Source of the DNA: Clostridiales bacterium
Lineage (GTDB): Bacteria; Bacillota; Clostridia; Christensenellales; Pumilibacteraceae
Length of the DNA stretch: 32,477 nt
Assembly: GCA_022508465.1 (NCBI GenBank)
Contig: JAFLVB010000011.1
Location: 1 to 32,477 of the forward strand
Direction of reading: 5' to 3'
Position numbers and translations under genes: made by a program. Below, piece after piece: positions 12,588 to 20,922 of this stretch (the stretch's first letter is position 1; each line of letters opens with the position of its first letter). The notes below the pieces were generated by a model, which had not been told where the DNA came from, ran no database searches, and saw nothing but the letters and a program-made list of their open reading frames with translations.

Positions 12588-12619
12588 AAAAGCCCCCTAT
12601 CGCATTGATAGAGAGCTTT
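12588..12619 (-). terminator. Terminator of the large lipoprotein gene
   Basis: Minus strand AAAGCTCTCTATC pairs with GATAGGGGGCTTT (13 bp, two G-T pairs, 5-nt loop) followed by T residues, 33 bp after the stop at 12652. Confidence 0.75.
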
Positions 12620-12651
12620 AGTCGTAGCCACCTACATAAATTAATCTTCTA

Positions 12652-15600
12652 TTACTTATCTCCTACAGTATTGTTGTCCACCGGAGTATTGTCTTTAAAG
12701 CTAACTTCCCACAATCTTGCAAACAGACCGCTGTATGGCGTGCTATTTTTAGCTAATGTGTCTATATCAATTATGTCTCTATTATACATAATCAAATCGG
12801 TTCGCTGGTAAACGGGCAATTCAATAGCAAAATCCATTATCAAATCATATGCTTTATAATAAACATTAGCACGATAAGCCATGTCAAAGCTACTTCTGCC
12901 CTCATCAATCAACTCGCTAAGCTTTTCGATTCTTTCTTTTTCTTGAGAATATAAACCGGAAGGATCATTAAGAATTTGCGGATAGCCCCATTTTTTAAGC
13001 GACAATGCCGCATCCTTATGGTAATTAGAGTAAATATCCGGATCTATGCCACCGATCTGTTCCCCTGCCCACACTTCAAGACGACCTTGTTCGATCTTAT
13101 TAAGCGCATCGGCATCGATTTTAACGGTAATCTTAAAGCCGTGTTCATTAAGAATTTCGGCAGCATTTTTCATGATTATATATGCAGGATGATCGTCGGA
13201 CGCCCCAGGGACGGTAAAAGTGTATTCAAGACGGTGTTGAGTTCCGTCAGGAAGAGTTCTGACACCAACTTGAGTCCCATTTTTCGTCTCATAACCGGCT
13301 CGTTGCACTAATGTGTCTATAGTAACACCGGCTTGATCATATCTATAATAAGGCTCTTGTCTAAACTTCACATATATTCCATCATCAGGATTAAGCGGAT
13401 TTTGAGGCGAAGCCCAAGATACCGTGGACACAGGACGATAAATGCGCGAACCAAAGTCACCCAAATATGCCAAGCTAAGGTTTACATCCATGGCATGCAT
13501 TATAGCCTGTCGAATTTCAAGATCGGGGACATACTTAGGATTGATACCTATATAGCCGTAACCGTTTTTGGGCATTGTTATAAAGCTAATATTTTGCTGA
13601 CTGCCAAGTAAATTAGCTCTTTCAATATTCGGAATAGCATATGCCGCATGAATCTCGCCTGATATTATAGCGTTCACCGCTTTGGTAGATGAGATTATAT
13701 TATATTGCATATATTTAATCTTGCAGTTGGTTATACTTGCACCATTGCTTATCGCTTCCTTATTGCTGCCGTATCCAAGCCCCGAAGTTGTATAAAAATA
13801 CGGATTGCGTATAAAGTAAATTGTATTATCACAATAAAACTCGTTATATGTGGGTCTTAGTTCGGGTGCATATTTCTCATCTAAAGTATCCTTGCTTGCA
13901 ACCTTATACATACCCGCACCGACAGGCACCGAAAGTATATTGCTCGCCTTTACCACTCTATTTAAGTAATCTATATTTGCAAACGGGCGTCCTACCGAGA
14001 CAGGCTTGCTTTCGTCATAACCCGGGCAACCTGGATAGTTAAATGAGCGATAGTCGTCATTTGCGGTAAACACACCATTAATATCATTATCCGCATTGGA
14101 ATAATAATGCATGGGCGCCACATTGAAACTAAAGTTCCATATTGCCGCGGGGTCTACTCTATCTATAACGATTTGCAATACATACATATCTTCGGTTAGT
14201 TGAGTGGAACCAATAAATCCTACAAATTCGTCGCCTGCGTGAAGTTTATTTACAGTAATACCCGAAATAAAATCCACCATGAAATAATATTCATTTAACC
14301 AATTGCTCTTTTCTTCTGCCACGAATTGTTCATATGCAGTATTTGCAGTATTCTTATTAGTAACGATATCGCACAAATTATGTATAAGCGTCTGCGATTC
14401 CCAAAGCAGATTCCAATAATTTTTGTCCGCCTCGCTTGACTTTAAGCTACTGCCTATTGCACGGCCGAAATCATCGGTTATTATATCGCATTTGGGGCCG
14501 TTACCCGCAGTAGGAGATAAGATTCCGTCATCGCCTTTTGTGCCCTTATCTTCACTTGCAATATAGTTGCCAAAATCGTTAACAATACCCATATATGAGT
14601 TATATACAATTTTTATCAACGACTCTTTGTCATGCCACCAGCTCCAAGTGTCGCCATAGTCGATCATCTTGTCGCCGACCTTGAGCTCTTTACCGTTTTT
14701 GTCGTAATGACCCTTTGCTTCAGCTGCAGTTTTATATATATCTATTGTACCATCAGCTTTAGGGGTCATATTGATAAATCCCATATTGTAAAGGAAGACT
14801 TCCCAAGCCTCGGTAAAGCCAAGTCCATACACACCTTGTTTGTTCTGTTCGATATAACCTCCTAACTCCAACACCGCGTTGTTATATTCACCGACTATCT
14901 CATCCCAGAACAAGTATCTTACAGTCTCTACATCCCTAACAATTTCTATTCTGTCCTCAAGCGTATCATAAGACATACGATACAAAGCTCTAATATCATC
15001 GTCACTGTCATAAAAATAGCGTAAAATATCAAGTCTATGTTTAGCCATTGAGGTTACAGTTTTGTTGAGCTGTTCATTATATTCTTTATTCGCATACGGC
15101 TCCTGAGTACAGTATGGCATAAGCCCTTTTATCTTGGTCGAGCTAAGCGCAGACGTGCCTGTATATACGGGATCGAGATATGTATATAAGCTAAATATTA
15201 CATCATTGATTGTAAGCGGCTCCCCATCGCTAAACCTCATATTATTCTTTATAAGGAATTGATATGTGGTATAATAATCTTCGGGAGATATATTGGCTGG
15301 TTTTCTGTCCCCCAAAGAAGGCACCGAATTAGCATAATCAACACCATCCAAAGTAATAACCCGGCTGTAATTTAGAGCTACGGTAGGCTCATCATCACCA
15401 CAGTACGGCTGCCCCTCAGTATCACTCATCAACAGCTTTACCTGCGTTTTATCTGTTATCTCCTTACTTGTCTCATCACCAAAGAACGGATTAAAAATAG
15501 TCCCGGCATCATATATGCCCATCACAAACGGTTTGTTATTATTGTCCGTATTGTCGGCGTCGCTCGGGTCATCTTTATCATCGGGATCTGTATCCGATAT

Positions 15601-15966
15601 ATTCGGATCGTCCTTTTCATCATTGTCGTCCGGATTATCCTTATCGTCATTAACCGACTTATCCACCCATTTTGCGTAAACAGCCATGTCTGAAGTCAAT
15701 TTTTCGTTAAGCAGCGAATTTACTGTAAACGGACGTTGCCACTCGCCGTTGTCCCAATACCAGCCATCAAAGATATATCCCTCTTTTTCTGGATCATCGG
15801 GCATCTTTATAACTTCATTGCCAAGTGTCTTAACTGTTGCATATAACTCGCCATCGACAATGAATTTTAAAGTAAAGTCAAATTCGAGATTTTGACAAGC
15901 CGACAAATAAACGAGATTAAAAATGCTTATGCAAACTAATAAGACAGCAATAAGTTTCTTTTTCAT
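12652..15966 (-). CDS. Very large family-5 (oligopeptide-type) solute-binding lipoprotein with InlB-like N-terminal domain
   Basis: 1104 residues, about twice the normal ~550 of OppA-like proteins. The signal peptide MKKKLIAVLLVCISIFNLVY is followed by the lipobox LSAC (Cys24). Residues ~28-98 are a Flg_new/InlB B-repeat-like domain (DGELYATVKTLGNEV, GYIFDGWYW, YAKW). A strongly acidic Asp/Asn linker spans ~100-145. The rest matches SBP_bac_5 features: NNMRFSDGEPLTINDVIFSL near the N-terminal lobe, NPYFY, a late block with IRQAIMHAMDVN and LPVYQRTDLIMYNRD near the end. Extra sequence sits between these blocks. No permease or ATPase genes are adjacent, so it is an orphan binding protein. The ATG at 15966 has AAGGAGG 7 nt upstream. 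Ligand unknown; peptides are the family norm. Confidence 0.88.
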   Translation of the reverse strand: MKKKLIAVLLVCISIFNLVYLSACQNLEFDFTLKFIVDGELYATVKTLGNEVIKMPDDPEKEGYIFDGWYWDNGEWQRPFTVNSLLNEKLTSDMAVYAKWVDKSVNDDKDNPDDNDEKDDPNISDTDPDDKDDPSDADNTDNNNKPFVMGIYDAGTIFNPFFGDETSKEITDKTQVKLLMSDTEGQPYCGDDEPTVALNYSRVITLDGVDYANSVPSLGDRKPANISPEDYYTTYQFLIKNNMRFSDGEPLTINDVIFSLYTYLDPVYTGTSALSSTKIKGLMPYCTQEPYANKEYNEQLNKTVTSMAKHRLDILRYFYDSDDDIRALYRMSYDTLEDRIEIVRDVETVRYLFWDEIVGEYNNAVLELGGYIEQNKQGVYGLGFTEAWEVFLYNMGFINMTPKADGTIDIYKTAAEAKGHYDKNGKELKVGDKMIDYGDTWSWWHDKESLIKIVYNSYMGIVNDFGNYIASEDKGTKGDDGILSPTAGNGPKCDIITDDFGRAIGSSLKSSEADKNYWNLLWESQTLIHNLCDIVTNKNTANTAYEQFVAEEKSNWLNEYYFMVDFISGITVNKLHAGDEFVGFIGSTQLTEDMYVLQIVIDRVDPAAIWNFSFNVAPMHYYSNADNDINGVFTANDDYRSFNYPGCPGYDESKPVSVGRPFANIDYLNRVVKASNILSVPVGAGMYKVASKDTLDEKYAPELRPTYNEFYCDNTIYFIRNPYFYTTSGLGYGSNKEAISNGASITNCKIKYMQYNIISSTKAVNAIISGEIHAAYAIPNIERANLLGSQQNISFITMPKNGYGYIGINPKYVPDLEIRQAIMHAMDVNLSLAYLGDFGSRIYRPVSTVSWASPQNPLNPDDGIYVKFRQEPYYRYDQAGVTIDTLVQRAGYETKNGTQVGVRTLPDGTQHRLEYTFTVPGASDDHPAYIIMKNAAEILNEHGFKITVKIDADALNKIEQGRLEVWAGEQIGGIDPDIYSNYHKDAALSLKKWGYPQILNDPSGLYSQEKERIEKLSELIDEGRSSFDMAYRANVYYKAYDLIMDFAIELPVYQRTDLIMYNRDIIDIDTLAKNSTPYSGLFARLWEVSFKDNTPVDNNTVGDK

Positions 15967-15996
15967 ACAAAAACCTCCTTATATCATTATACTTAT

Positions 15997-16025
15997 AGTG
16001 TACAATATTTTCCTTATTTTGTCAA
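15997..16025 (-). promoter_or_regulatory. Promoter of the large lipoprotein gene
   Basis: Minus strand TTGACA (16025-16020), 17-nt spacer, TACACT (16002-15997), 30 nt before the ATG at 15966. Confidence 0.85.
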
Positions 16026-16077
16026 TATATTTTACAAAATTCCTTTTATACTTTTCAATGCTTTTGGCACATAAAAT

Positions 16078-16102
16078 AAACCGAGACGTTACATCTCGGT
16101 TT
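16078..16102 (-). terminator. Terminator of purA
   Basis: Stem AAACCGAGA/TCTCGGTTT (16078-16086 and 16094-16102) with a 7-nt loop; the minus strand continues into TTTATTTTAT, 17 bp after the purA stop. Confidence 0.78.
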
Positions 16103-16118
16103 TTGTCATTCTATTATT

Positions 16119-17390
16119 TTATCTTGTTAAGTTTTGATCGCGGCTCGGTCCTACGCCTACCATAGCAACCTTTACGCCAAGCGTGTTTTCTATAAATTCT
16201 ATATACTTCTTTGCGTTAGCCGGCAAATCGTCATAGCTTCTTACAGACGAAACATCTTCGTCCCAGCCGTCAAAAGTTTCATAAACAGGCTCGCAGTCGC
16301 TTAGGTCCGAAATATCTACGGGGAAGTCTTTTAGCAGGACGCCATTCTTATTGTATCCCACGCAAACCTTAAGCTGCTTGATACCCGACAACGTGTCGAG
16401 CTTATTTACCGCAAGCGAGGTAAGTCCGTTTACTCTGACCGCAAAGCGCAAGATTACAAGGTCGAGCCAGCCACATCTGCGCGCTCTACCCGTAACCGTG
16501 CCGTATTCGCCGCCGCGCTGTCTTATAGCGTCACCTATCTCGTCGTCAAGCTCGGTGGGGAACGGTCCTTTGCCCACGCGTGTCGTGTACGACTTGCAAA
16601 CACCGAGGCAGTTGTCGATAAGCGTCGGTCCAATGCCCGTGCCTATGCAGAATCCGCCGGCCGTGGGGTGCGAACTCGTAACATACGGGTACGTACCTAC
16701 GTCTATATCGAGGAGTGCCCCCTGAGCGCCCTCGAACAGCACGTTTTTGCCGGCCTTTATCGCATCGTAAACAAAGACGGATGCATCTATTACATACGGC
16801 GCCAAAAGCTTAGCGTACTCAACGTATTCATTGTAAATCTCGTCGTAGCTGAGCGCCTCGCCGCCGTAAATTTCGGTTATGATTTTATTCTTTATATTAA
16901 GGTTGATTTTGAGCTTTTCGGCAAAGACCGCGGGATTGATAAAGTCGCACATTCTTATACCGCTACGCTCTGCCTTGTCCATATAGCAAGGTCCTATTCC
17001 CCTTTTGGTAGTGCCGATGTCGCTGCCGCCGCGCATTTTCTCGCTCAGCCCGTCGAGCGCGATATGATATGGCAAAACCACATGAGCGCGTGCGTCAATC
17101 TTAAGACCATCAAGGCTCCTGCCGTTTGCCTTGATTTCGTTCATCTCGCCAAGCAACGACTTAGGATCAAGAACGATTCCGTTACCTATAACGCACACCT
17201 TGTTATCGTATAAAATTCCGCTGGGGACAAGACGCAATTTGTACGTCACTCCGTCCACTACTACCGTATGACCGGCATTGTTGCCGCCCTGAGATCTAAC
17301 GACAACGTCGGCTTTTTCGGCCAATATGTCTATTATCTTACCTTTTCCTTCGTCGCCCCATTGAGCGCCGACAAGTGCAGTTACCGACAT
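16119..17390 (-). CDS. purA: Adenylosuccinate synthetase
   Basis: 423 residues, full length. It joins IMP and aspartate with GTP to adenylosuccinate, the first committed step from IMP to AMP. Visible signatures: [16 protein letters not shown] at the N terminus (GTP P-loop and catalytic Asp13), the His-containing [14 protein letters not shown] block, [23 protein letters not shown] and [13 protein letters not shown]. The C terminus [13 protein letters not shown] is standard. It has its own promoter and terminator, so it is not part of a pur operon here. The ATG at 17390 has GGAGG 6 nt upstream. Confidence 0.98.
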   Translation of the reverse strand: MSVTALVGAQWGDEGKGKIIDILAEKADVVVRSQGGNNAGHTVVVDGVTYKLRLVPSGILYDNKVCVIGNGIVLDPKSLLGEMNEIKANGRSLDGLKIDARAHVVLPYHIALDGLSEKMRGGSDIGTTKRGIGPCYMDKAERSGIRMCDFINPAVFAEKLKINLNIKNKIITEIYGGEALSYDEIYNEYVEYAKLLAPYVIDASVFVYDAIKAGKNVLFEGAQGALLDIDVGTYPYVTSSHPTAGGFCIGTGIGPTLIDNCLGVCKSYTTRVGKGPFPTELDDEIGDAIRQRGGEYGTVTGRARRCGWLDLVILRFAVRVNGLTSLAVNKLDTLSGIKQLKVCVGYNKNGVLLKDFPVDISDLSDCEPVYETFDGWDEDVSSVRSYDDLPANAKKYIEFIENTLGVKVAMVGVGPSRDQNLTR

Positions 17391-17426
17391 TATGTACCTC
17401 CAAAAGGATTAAAAATCACGCTAAAT

Positions 17427-17455
17427 ATATTAGCACGCTTTATAAAAAATGTCAA
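17427..17455 (-). promoter_or_regulatory. Promoter of purA
   Basis: Minus strand TTGACA (17455-17450), 17-nt spacer, TAATAT (17432-17427), giving a ~30-nt leader. No guanine riboswitch or PurBox-like pair is seen in 17391-17600. Confidence 0.8.
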
Positions 17456-17605
17456 CACATTAGCGATAATTTTTTACTTAAAATGTAATAGTCTGTTTTT
17501 AAGTTTTAAGATTGCCTTATCGTATTCTTAGGCTTAAAACACCCATTGTCTTATTTGCATATGCGTTACTATGCTAAAAAATCGAAAATATATGCAATTG
17601 TAAAT

Positions 17606-17637
17606 AAGTAACACGCTGTATTATACAAAGTAACACG
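17606..17637. repeat. Two 10-bp direct repeats upstream of the XRE gene
   Basis: AAGTAACACG occurs at 17606-17615 and 17628-17637, starting 22 bp apart, about two helical turns, 30-60 bp upstream of the -10 of the adjacent regulator gene. They may be its operator. Confidence 0.45.
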
Positions 17638-17664
17638 AATATCTATTCCGTTTTGGCGATTTTG

Positions 17665-17673
17665 TGCTATACT
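17665..17673 (+). promoter_or_regulatory. Extended -10 promoter of the XRE-Ig gene
   Basis: TGCTATACT, an extended -10, with no good -35 (ATTCCG at the right distance). The start point near 17680 leaves a ~12-nt leader with GAGG before the ATG at 17692. Confidence 0.6.
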
Positions 17674-17691
17674 TAAGTCAGCGAGGTAATT

Positions 17692-20469
17692 ATGCAATTT
17701 AACGAAAAACTGAAAAATTTACGCTTAGAAAAGAAAATGACGCAGGATGAACTGGCAAAAAAGATTTTCGTCAGTCGCAGCGCCGTTGCAAAATGGGAAA
17801 GTGGTTTGGGACTACCAAGCGAGCAGTCGTTAGAGCTGCTTGCCGAGTGCTTGGGAGTAAGCCCCGACGAGCTGCTTACCGATCCAAAAACGGAAGCTAT
17901 AATTGTCAATAAGAACAGTACGCTTTCTCGGCAGAAGATAACGATTATTGGCCTTATTGCTTTTCTTGGCATTATAATGATTATAGTGGCTATAATGTTG
18001 CCGTACTTCACTACCCAACGCGCTCCTAAGCCCGGTCCGGTAATAACATACGAGCTTATCTTTGAAACAGAGAAAGATTTGCAAACGAGCGATTTGCCTA
18101 CATACTCTGATGACGAAATTAATGGCAGCGATTTAGATTTAGATTTTGCCCCATCGAGAACTTTTGTCACTTTCAATGACTATTTTGTTCAACTACCCGC
18201 ACTTGTTATAAAAGTAACCACAGATGGAGTCGTAAGCTATGAGCAAGCCGATATTAACAATATTCGTATCTCGGGTAATGCGTGGATATCGTCCGGTGAT
18301 GATAATGGCTTGCATTTATCTTTTGTTAACATTGACGCTCCTTATGCGGAAGCAGTAGTCAACCTAAAATATTATGATTTAAGAAATCCTAATTATTATA
18401 ATATTTATCAGGTGTCTATAAAAGTTCTAAAGCGCCCCGCCGCTCCTGCGGTTCCTGTTAAAGAAATTTTAATCAATTTGGAGAACGGAAAGGAAACCAT
18501 AGAACAAGGCGAAACAAACAAGCCGCTTTATGCTTCCGTAGTGCCGTCGTATGCGTCATATCCCGCCTTTGACTTTTCCATAGAAAAAATACTACGCCCC
18601 GACGGCACAGAATATACAGAATACCCCTGGCAATATGCTTATATAAACGGGGATTATCTTTCTGCCACTCTTTCCACGACCAAAGATATTGAGATTGGTT
18701 CGACTATAATTATTGTAGCAACCACGCGTGCCGAAGGTGTTCGCAGTAACACACTTAGCATACAAGTAACCAGAGTTCCGATAAAAAGCATGGGGCTTTT
18801 TACCGAATATGCACCCAATGACAGCATAGTCGTCGGAAAAACTTTTGTCATCAGAGGCGTTTATGCGAACCCAACAAACGCAACCTTTAATGATTGGCAA
18901 GAACAAGCAACGCTCACTCTCCTCACCCCCGACCTTGCAACACTTAAAAAACATGATAACATGTGGAATATTACGGTTAAGTACAACCTAAACGCAGTCG
19001 GCTCGATTATTCAGTTAGAGGTTTCAACGCCCGAAGGATACACTCAAATTTTCGAGTGGGAGATCTTGCCTATTCCCGTTGAAAACATAACACTTACTAA
19101 CGCAGATACGGGCAAAGAATTAGATTATATTACTTATTTCCCCCGCGGAAGCACTATTCAATTAGCCGCCGTTGTTTCCCCCGCAAATGCAGCCTATGAT
19201 GAGATTAGCTATAGTTATGCCAATTACGCCGGCGAGTTCCTTTATAAAGACTATATTCAACTTAGCGAGGACGGCATTTTAACTATAACCGAAGATGCTA
19301 AGCCCCAAATGTTTGTAATTATCAAGGCTTCTGCCGGGCAATATGAAAGCATTCATTATACAATAAGAGTGCAGGAAATACCTGTGGAAAGCGTTACACT
19401 TAGCCTTGAAACGAACGAAATCAAAAAGGGAGTTTCTTATAGTTTATCTGCCGAAGTTTTTCCTGCCAATGCCGATGTGAACACAAGGAAGTATTTCCTG
19501 CTTGAAGACATAGATGGCATTATCGTCTCGGAAAATGGGCTTCGTGTTAACACCGCTCCGGGCGGCACAGTATTCCATGTGCAAGCAGAATTTGACGGAG
19601 TCAAAAGCAATATCCTTGAACTAACGGTAGAATATATTCCTGAGATTGAGAGCATAACACTTATTAACGCCGATACAGGCGAAGAGTTAGAAGGTGTAAT
19701 ACATCTTACTCACGGAAACTCTCTTAGAATAAAAGCTGTTGTTATGCCCGAAAATGCAGTATATGACGGGGTAAATTATAGTTACTATAGCGAAAAGAAT
19801 AATTTTAGCAGATATGTCCAAATAAGTGATGATGGTATTTTGACTATATCCGAAGATGCTGCCCCGGGAGCGATTGGTTGGATAATAGCTTCTGTTGGTC
19901 AATATGAAAGCCCCATTTACACGATAGCAATATTGAAAAGACCTGTGGAAAGCGTTACACTGAGTATTGAAACAAATGAAATTCAAAAGAAAGTTGTATA
20001 TAGCTTATCTGCCGAAGTTTTTCCTGCCAATGCCGATGTGGAATCAAAAAAATATTACCTGCTTGAAGATATAAAGGGCATTAGAATTGTTGGAAATAAG
20101 TTGTATGTCACTACCGCTCCGGGCGGCACCGTATTCCATGTGCAAGCAGAATTTGACGGAGTCAAAAGCAATATCCTTGAATTAACGGTGCAAAATATGC
20201 CTTTACAAAAACTTACAATCCGTTTGGAAACTAACAGCCCCGCCAAAGGACAGTTGTATAAAATTCACGTAACCCCCTCCCCATTTAACGCCGATTATAC
20301 CAATGTGACCTTTAAAATTTTAGATGATATTATAGGCATATATATTATCGGAGACCAATTATTTATAGCTCCCGAAGTAAAAACTGGTACGGTATTCCGT
20401 ATTCAAGCATTTGCAGATGGCATAGAGAGTAATATACTGACGCTGACTGTAGTTGATGGGCTAACGTAA
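17692..20469 (+). CDS. Membrane-anchored XRE-family regulator with extracellular Ig-like repeats
   Basis: 925 residues. Residues 1-62 are a Cro/C1-type helix-turn-helix domain (LRLEKKMTQDELAKKIFVSR, SAVAKWESGLGLPS). A polar linker leads to one membrane helix at about 83-106 (ITIIGLIAFLGIIMIIVAIM), after which ~815 residues would be outside. The outside part has about seven Ig-like (Big_2-like) modules starting near residues 254, 361, 462, 564, 651, 751 and 837, each opening like VESVTLSLETNEI and including FPANAD / YPAFD segments. DNA-binding in the cytoplasm with a large surface part suggests a one-component sensor, or a surface protein that lost ordinary XRE use. XRE-plus-membrane-segment proteins are common in Firmicutes; such a long Ig-like exterior is not usual. 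Single-gene unit ending at a strong terminator. Confidence 0.85.
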   Translation: MQFNEKLKNLRLEKKMTQDELAKKIFVSRSAVAKWESGLGLPSEQSLELLAECLGVSPDELLTDPKTEAIIVNKNSTLSRQKITIIGLIAFLGIIMIIVAIMLPYFTTQRAPKPGPVITYELIFETEKDLQTSDLPTYSDDEINGSDLDLDFAPSRTFVTFNDYFVQLPALVIKVTTDGVVSYEQADINNIRISGNAWISSGDDNGLHLSFVNIDAPYAEAVVNLKYYDLRNPNYYNIYQVSIKVLKRPAAPAVPVKEILINLENGKETIEQGETNKPLYASVVPSYASYPAFDFSIEKILRPDGTEYTEYPWQYAYINGDYLSATLSTTKDIEIGSTIIIVATTRAEGVRSNTLSIQVTRVPIKSMGLFTEYAPNDSIVVGKTFVIRGVYANPTNATFNDWQEQATLTLLTPDLATLKKHDNMWNITVKYNLNAVGSIIQLEVSTPEGYTQIFEWEILPIPVENITLTNADTGKELDYITYFPRGSTIQLAAVVSPANAAYDEISYSYANYAGEFLYKDYIQLSEDGILTITEDAKPQMFVIIKASAGQYESIHYTIRVQEIPVESVTLSLETNEIKKGVSYSLSAEVFPANADVNTRKYFLLEDIDGIIVSENGLRVNTAPGGTVFHVQAEFDGVKSNILELTVEYIPEIESITLINADTGEELEGVIHLTHGNSLRIKAVVMPENAVYDGVNYSYYSEKNNFSRYVQISDDGILTISEDAAPGAIGWIIASVGQYESPIYTIAILKRPVESVTLSIETNEIQKKVVYSLSAEVFPANADVESKKYYLLEDIKGIRIVGNKLYVTTAPGGTVFHVQAEFDGVKSNILELTVQNMPLQKLTIRLETNSPAKGQLYKIHVTPSPFNADYTNVTFKILDDIIGIYIIGDQLFIAPEVKTGTVFRIQAFADGIESNILTLTVVDGLT
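19381..20191 (+). repeat. Near-identical internal repeats in the Ig-like region
   Basis: Two blocks 561 bp apart are almost identical: the segment from 19554 to 19627 matches 20115 to 20188 with about three differences, and the stretches opening at 19436 and 19997 also match closely. They encode modules 4 and 6 (residues ~564-646 and ~751-833) and point to recent duplication or gene conversion; module 5 between them instead resembles module 3. Confidence 0.8.
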
Positions 20470-20484
20470 CGTCCCTACTTTTAT

Positions 20485-20515
20485 AAAAACCCTCTCTTAA
20501 ATAGAGAGGGTTTTT
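20485..20515 (+). terminator. Terminator of the XRE-Ig gene
   Basis: Perfect 13-bp stem AAAAACCCTCTCT/AGAGAGGGTTTTT with a 5-nt loop, 16 bp after the stop; symmetrical, so it can also act on the minus strand. Confidence 0.9.
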
Positions 20516-20517
20516 AT

Positions 20518-20617
20518 TGGTGCGAAGTCGACGCGTATTGCTAACGCAATAACTTGCGCGTCTGCCCTCAGTCGAGCGTAGCGAGAACCACGGAGCGAAG
20601 CGGAGTATTCCGCCACC
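20518..20617 (-). pseudogene. tRNA-Leu-like mosaic with a 40-bp D-loop insert
   Basis: On the minus strand it begins GGTGGCGGAAT (tRNA-Leu D-arm), continues with a 40-nt insert (20606-20567), resumes GGCAGACGCGC as in the intact tRNA, and ends CTTCGCACCA like a tRNA 3' end with CCA (20527-20518). The anticodon and T arms are replaced by a long hairpin (GACGCG...TATTGC GTTA GCAATA...CGCGTC), and the 5' acceptor strand is missing. It cannot be a working tRNA. Confidence 0.6.
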
Positions 20618-20624
20618 ATTTTTA

Positions 20625-20643
20625 GCCTCCCACATGGGGAGGC
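20625..20643. repeat. GCCTCCC/GGGAGGC hairpin
   Basis: A perfect 7-bp stem with a 5-nt loop between the tRNA-like mosaic and the 136-bp element. No T-run follows it on the minus strand, so it is not a terminator. Confidence 0.55.
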
Positions 20644-20646
20644 ATA

Positions 20647-20782
20647 GTGCGAAGGATGGGGGCGGCGGGAGCGGCGCTCCCTTGGTTGCGAGTGTAGCGT
20701 TATTCGCTTGATTGAACGCTAATCTGTCGCAACCGTGAATCCTTTTTGCTACGCAAAAATGCTTCTTCCCCATCCTTCGCAC
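20647..20782. mobile_element. 136-bp non-coding element with 15-bp terminal inverted repeats and three internal hairpins
   Basis: The ends GTGCGAAGGATGGGG (20647-20661) and its exact reverse complement (20768-20782) form a perfect 15-bp closing stem. Inside are three arms: GGGAGC/GCTCCC (about 20667-20681), a compound stem GGTTGCGA/TCGCAACC (20684-20691 and 20727-20734) enclosing AGCGTT/AACGCT, and TTTTTGC/GCAAAAA (20743-20759). The left end is identical to the 3' end of the intact tRNA-Leu (20823-20836). No coding capacity. A small non-autonomous (MITE-like) element or a tRNA-derived structured repeat; mobility is inferred only. Confidence 0.6.
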
Positions 20783-20820
20783 AAAAAAGAATGACCCTCT
20801 TAAGAGGGTCACTCTTTTTT
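20783..20820 (-). terminator. Terminator of tRNA-Leu
   Basis: Immediately after the CCA end, AAAAAAGAGTGACCCTC pairs with GAGGGTCATTCTTTTTT (17 bp, one G-T pair, TTAA loop). A strong factor-independent terminator on the minus strand. Confidence 0.88.
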
Positions 20821-20905
20821 TGGTGCGAAGGATGGGACTTGAACCCACACGAGAATTAACCACTAGCGTCTGAAACTAGCGCGTCTGCCATTCCGCCACC
20901 TTCGC
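20821..20905 (-). tRNA. tRNA-Leu(CAG)
   Basis: 85 nt with encoded CCA. The acceptor GCGAAGG/CCTTCGC pairs perfectly, discriminator A, D-arm starting GGCGGAATGGCAGACGC, anticodon stem CTAGT/GCTAG (one wobble) with loop TTCAGAC, giving anticodon CAG, and T-arm GTGGG TTCAAGT CCCAT. The variable region is 14 nt, as expected for a class II tRNA-Leu though its stem is weak. It reads CUG codons. The gene lies downstream of the amidohydrolase on the same strand, and a broken copy of its own 5' half lies 17 nt upstream. Confidence 0.93.
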
Positions 20906-20922
20906 TTATGCAAATGAAGTAG

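Noticed and set aside
20625..20643. Terminator after the tRNA-like mosaic
   Set aside because: A good 7-bp stem but no T-run in the minus direction; the plus-direction T-run precedes it.
20363..20863. 166-codon minus-strand frame
   Set aside because: It runs through the tRNA-Leu 3' half, two terminators and the repeat element and into the XRE gene; no ribosome site or domain.
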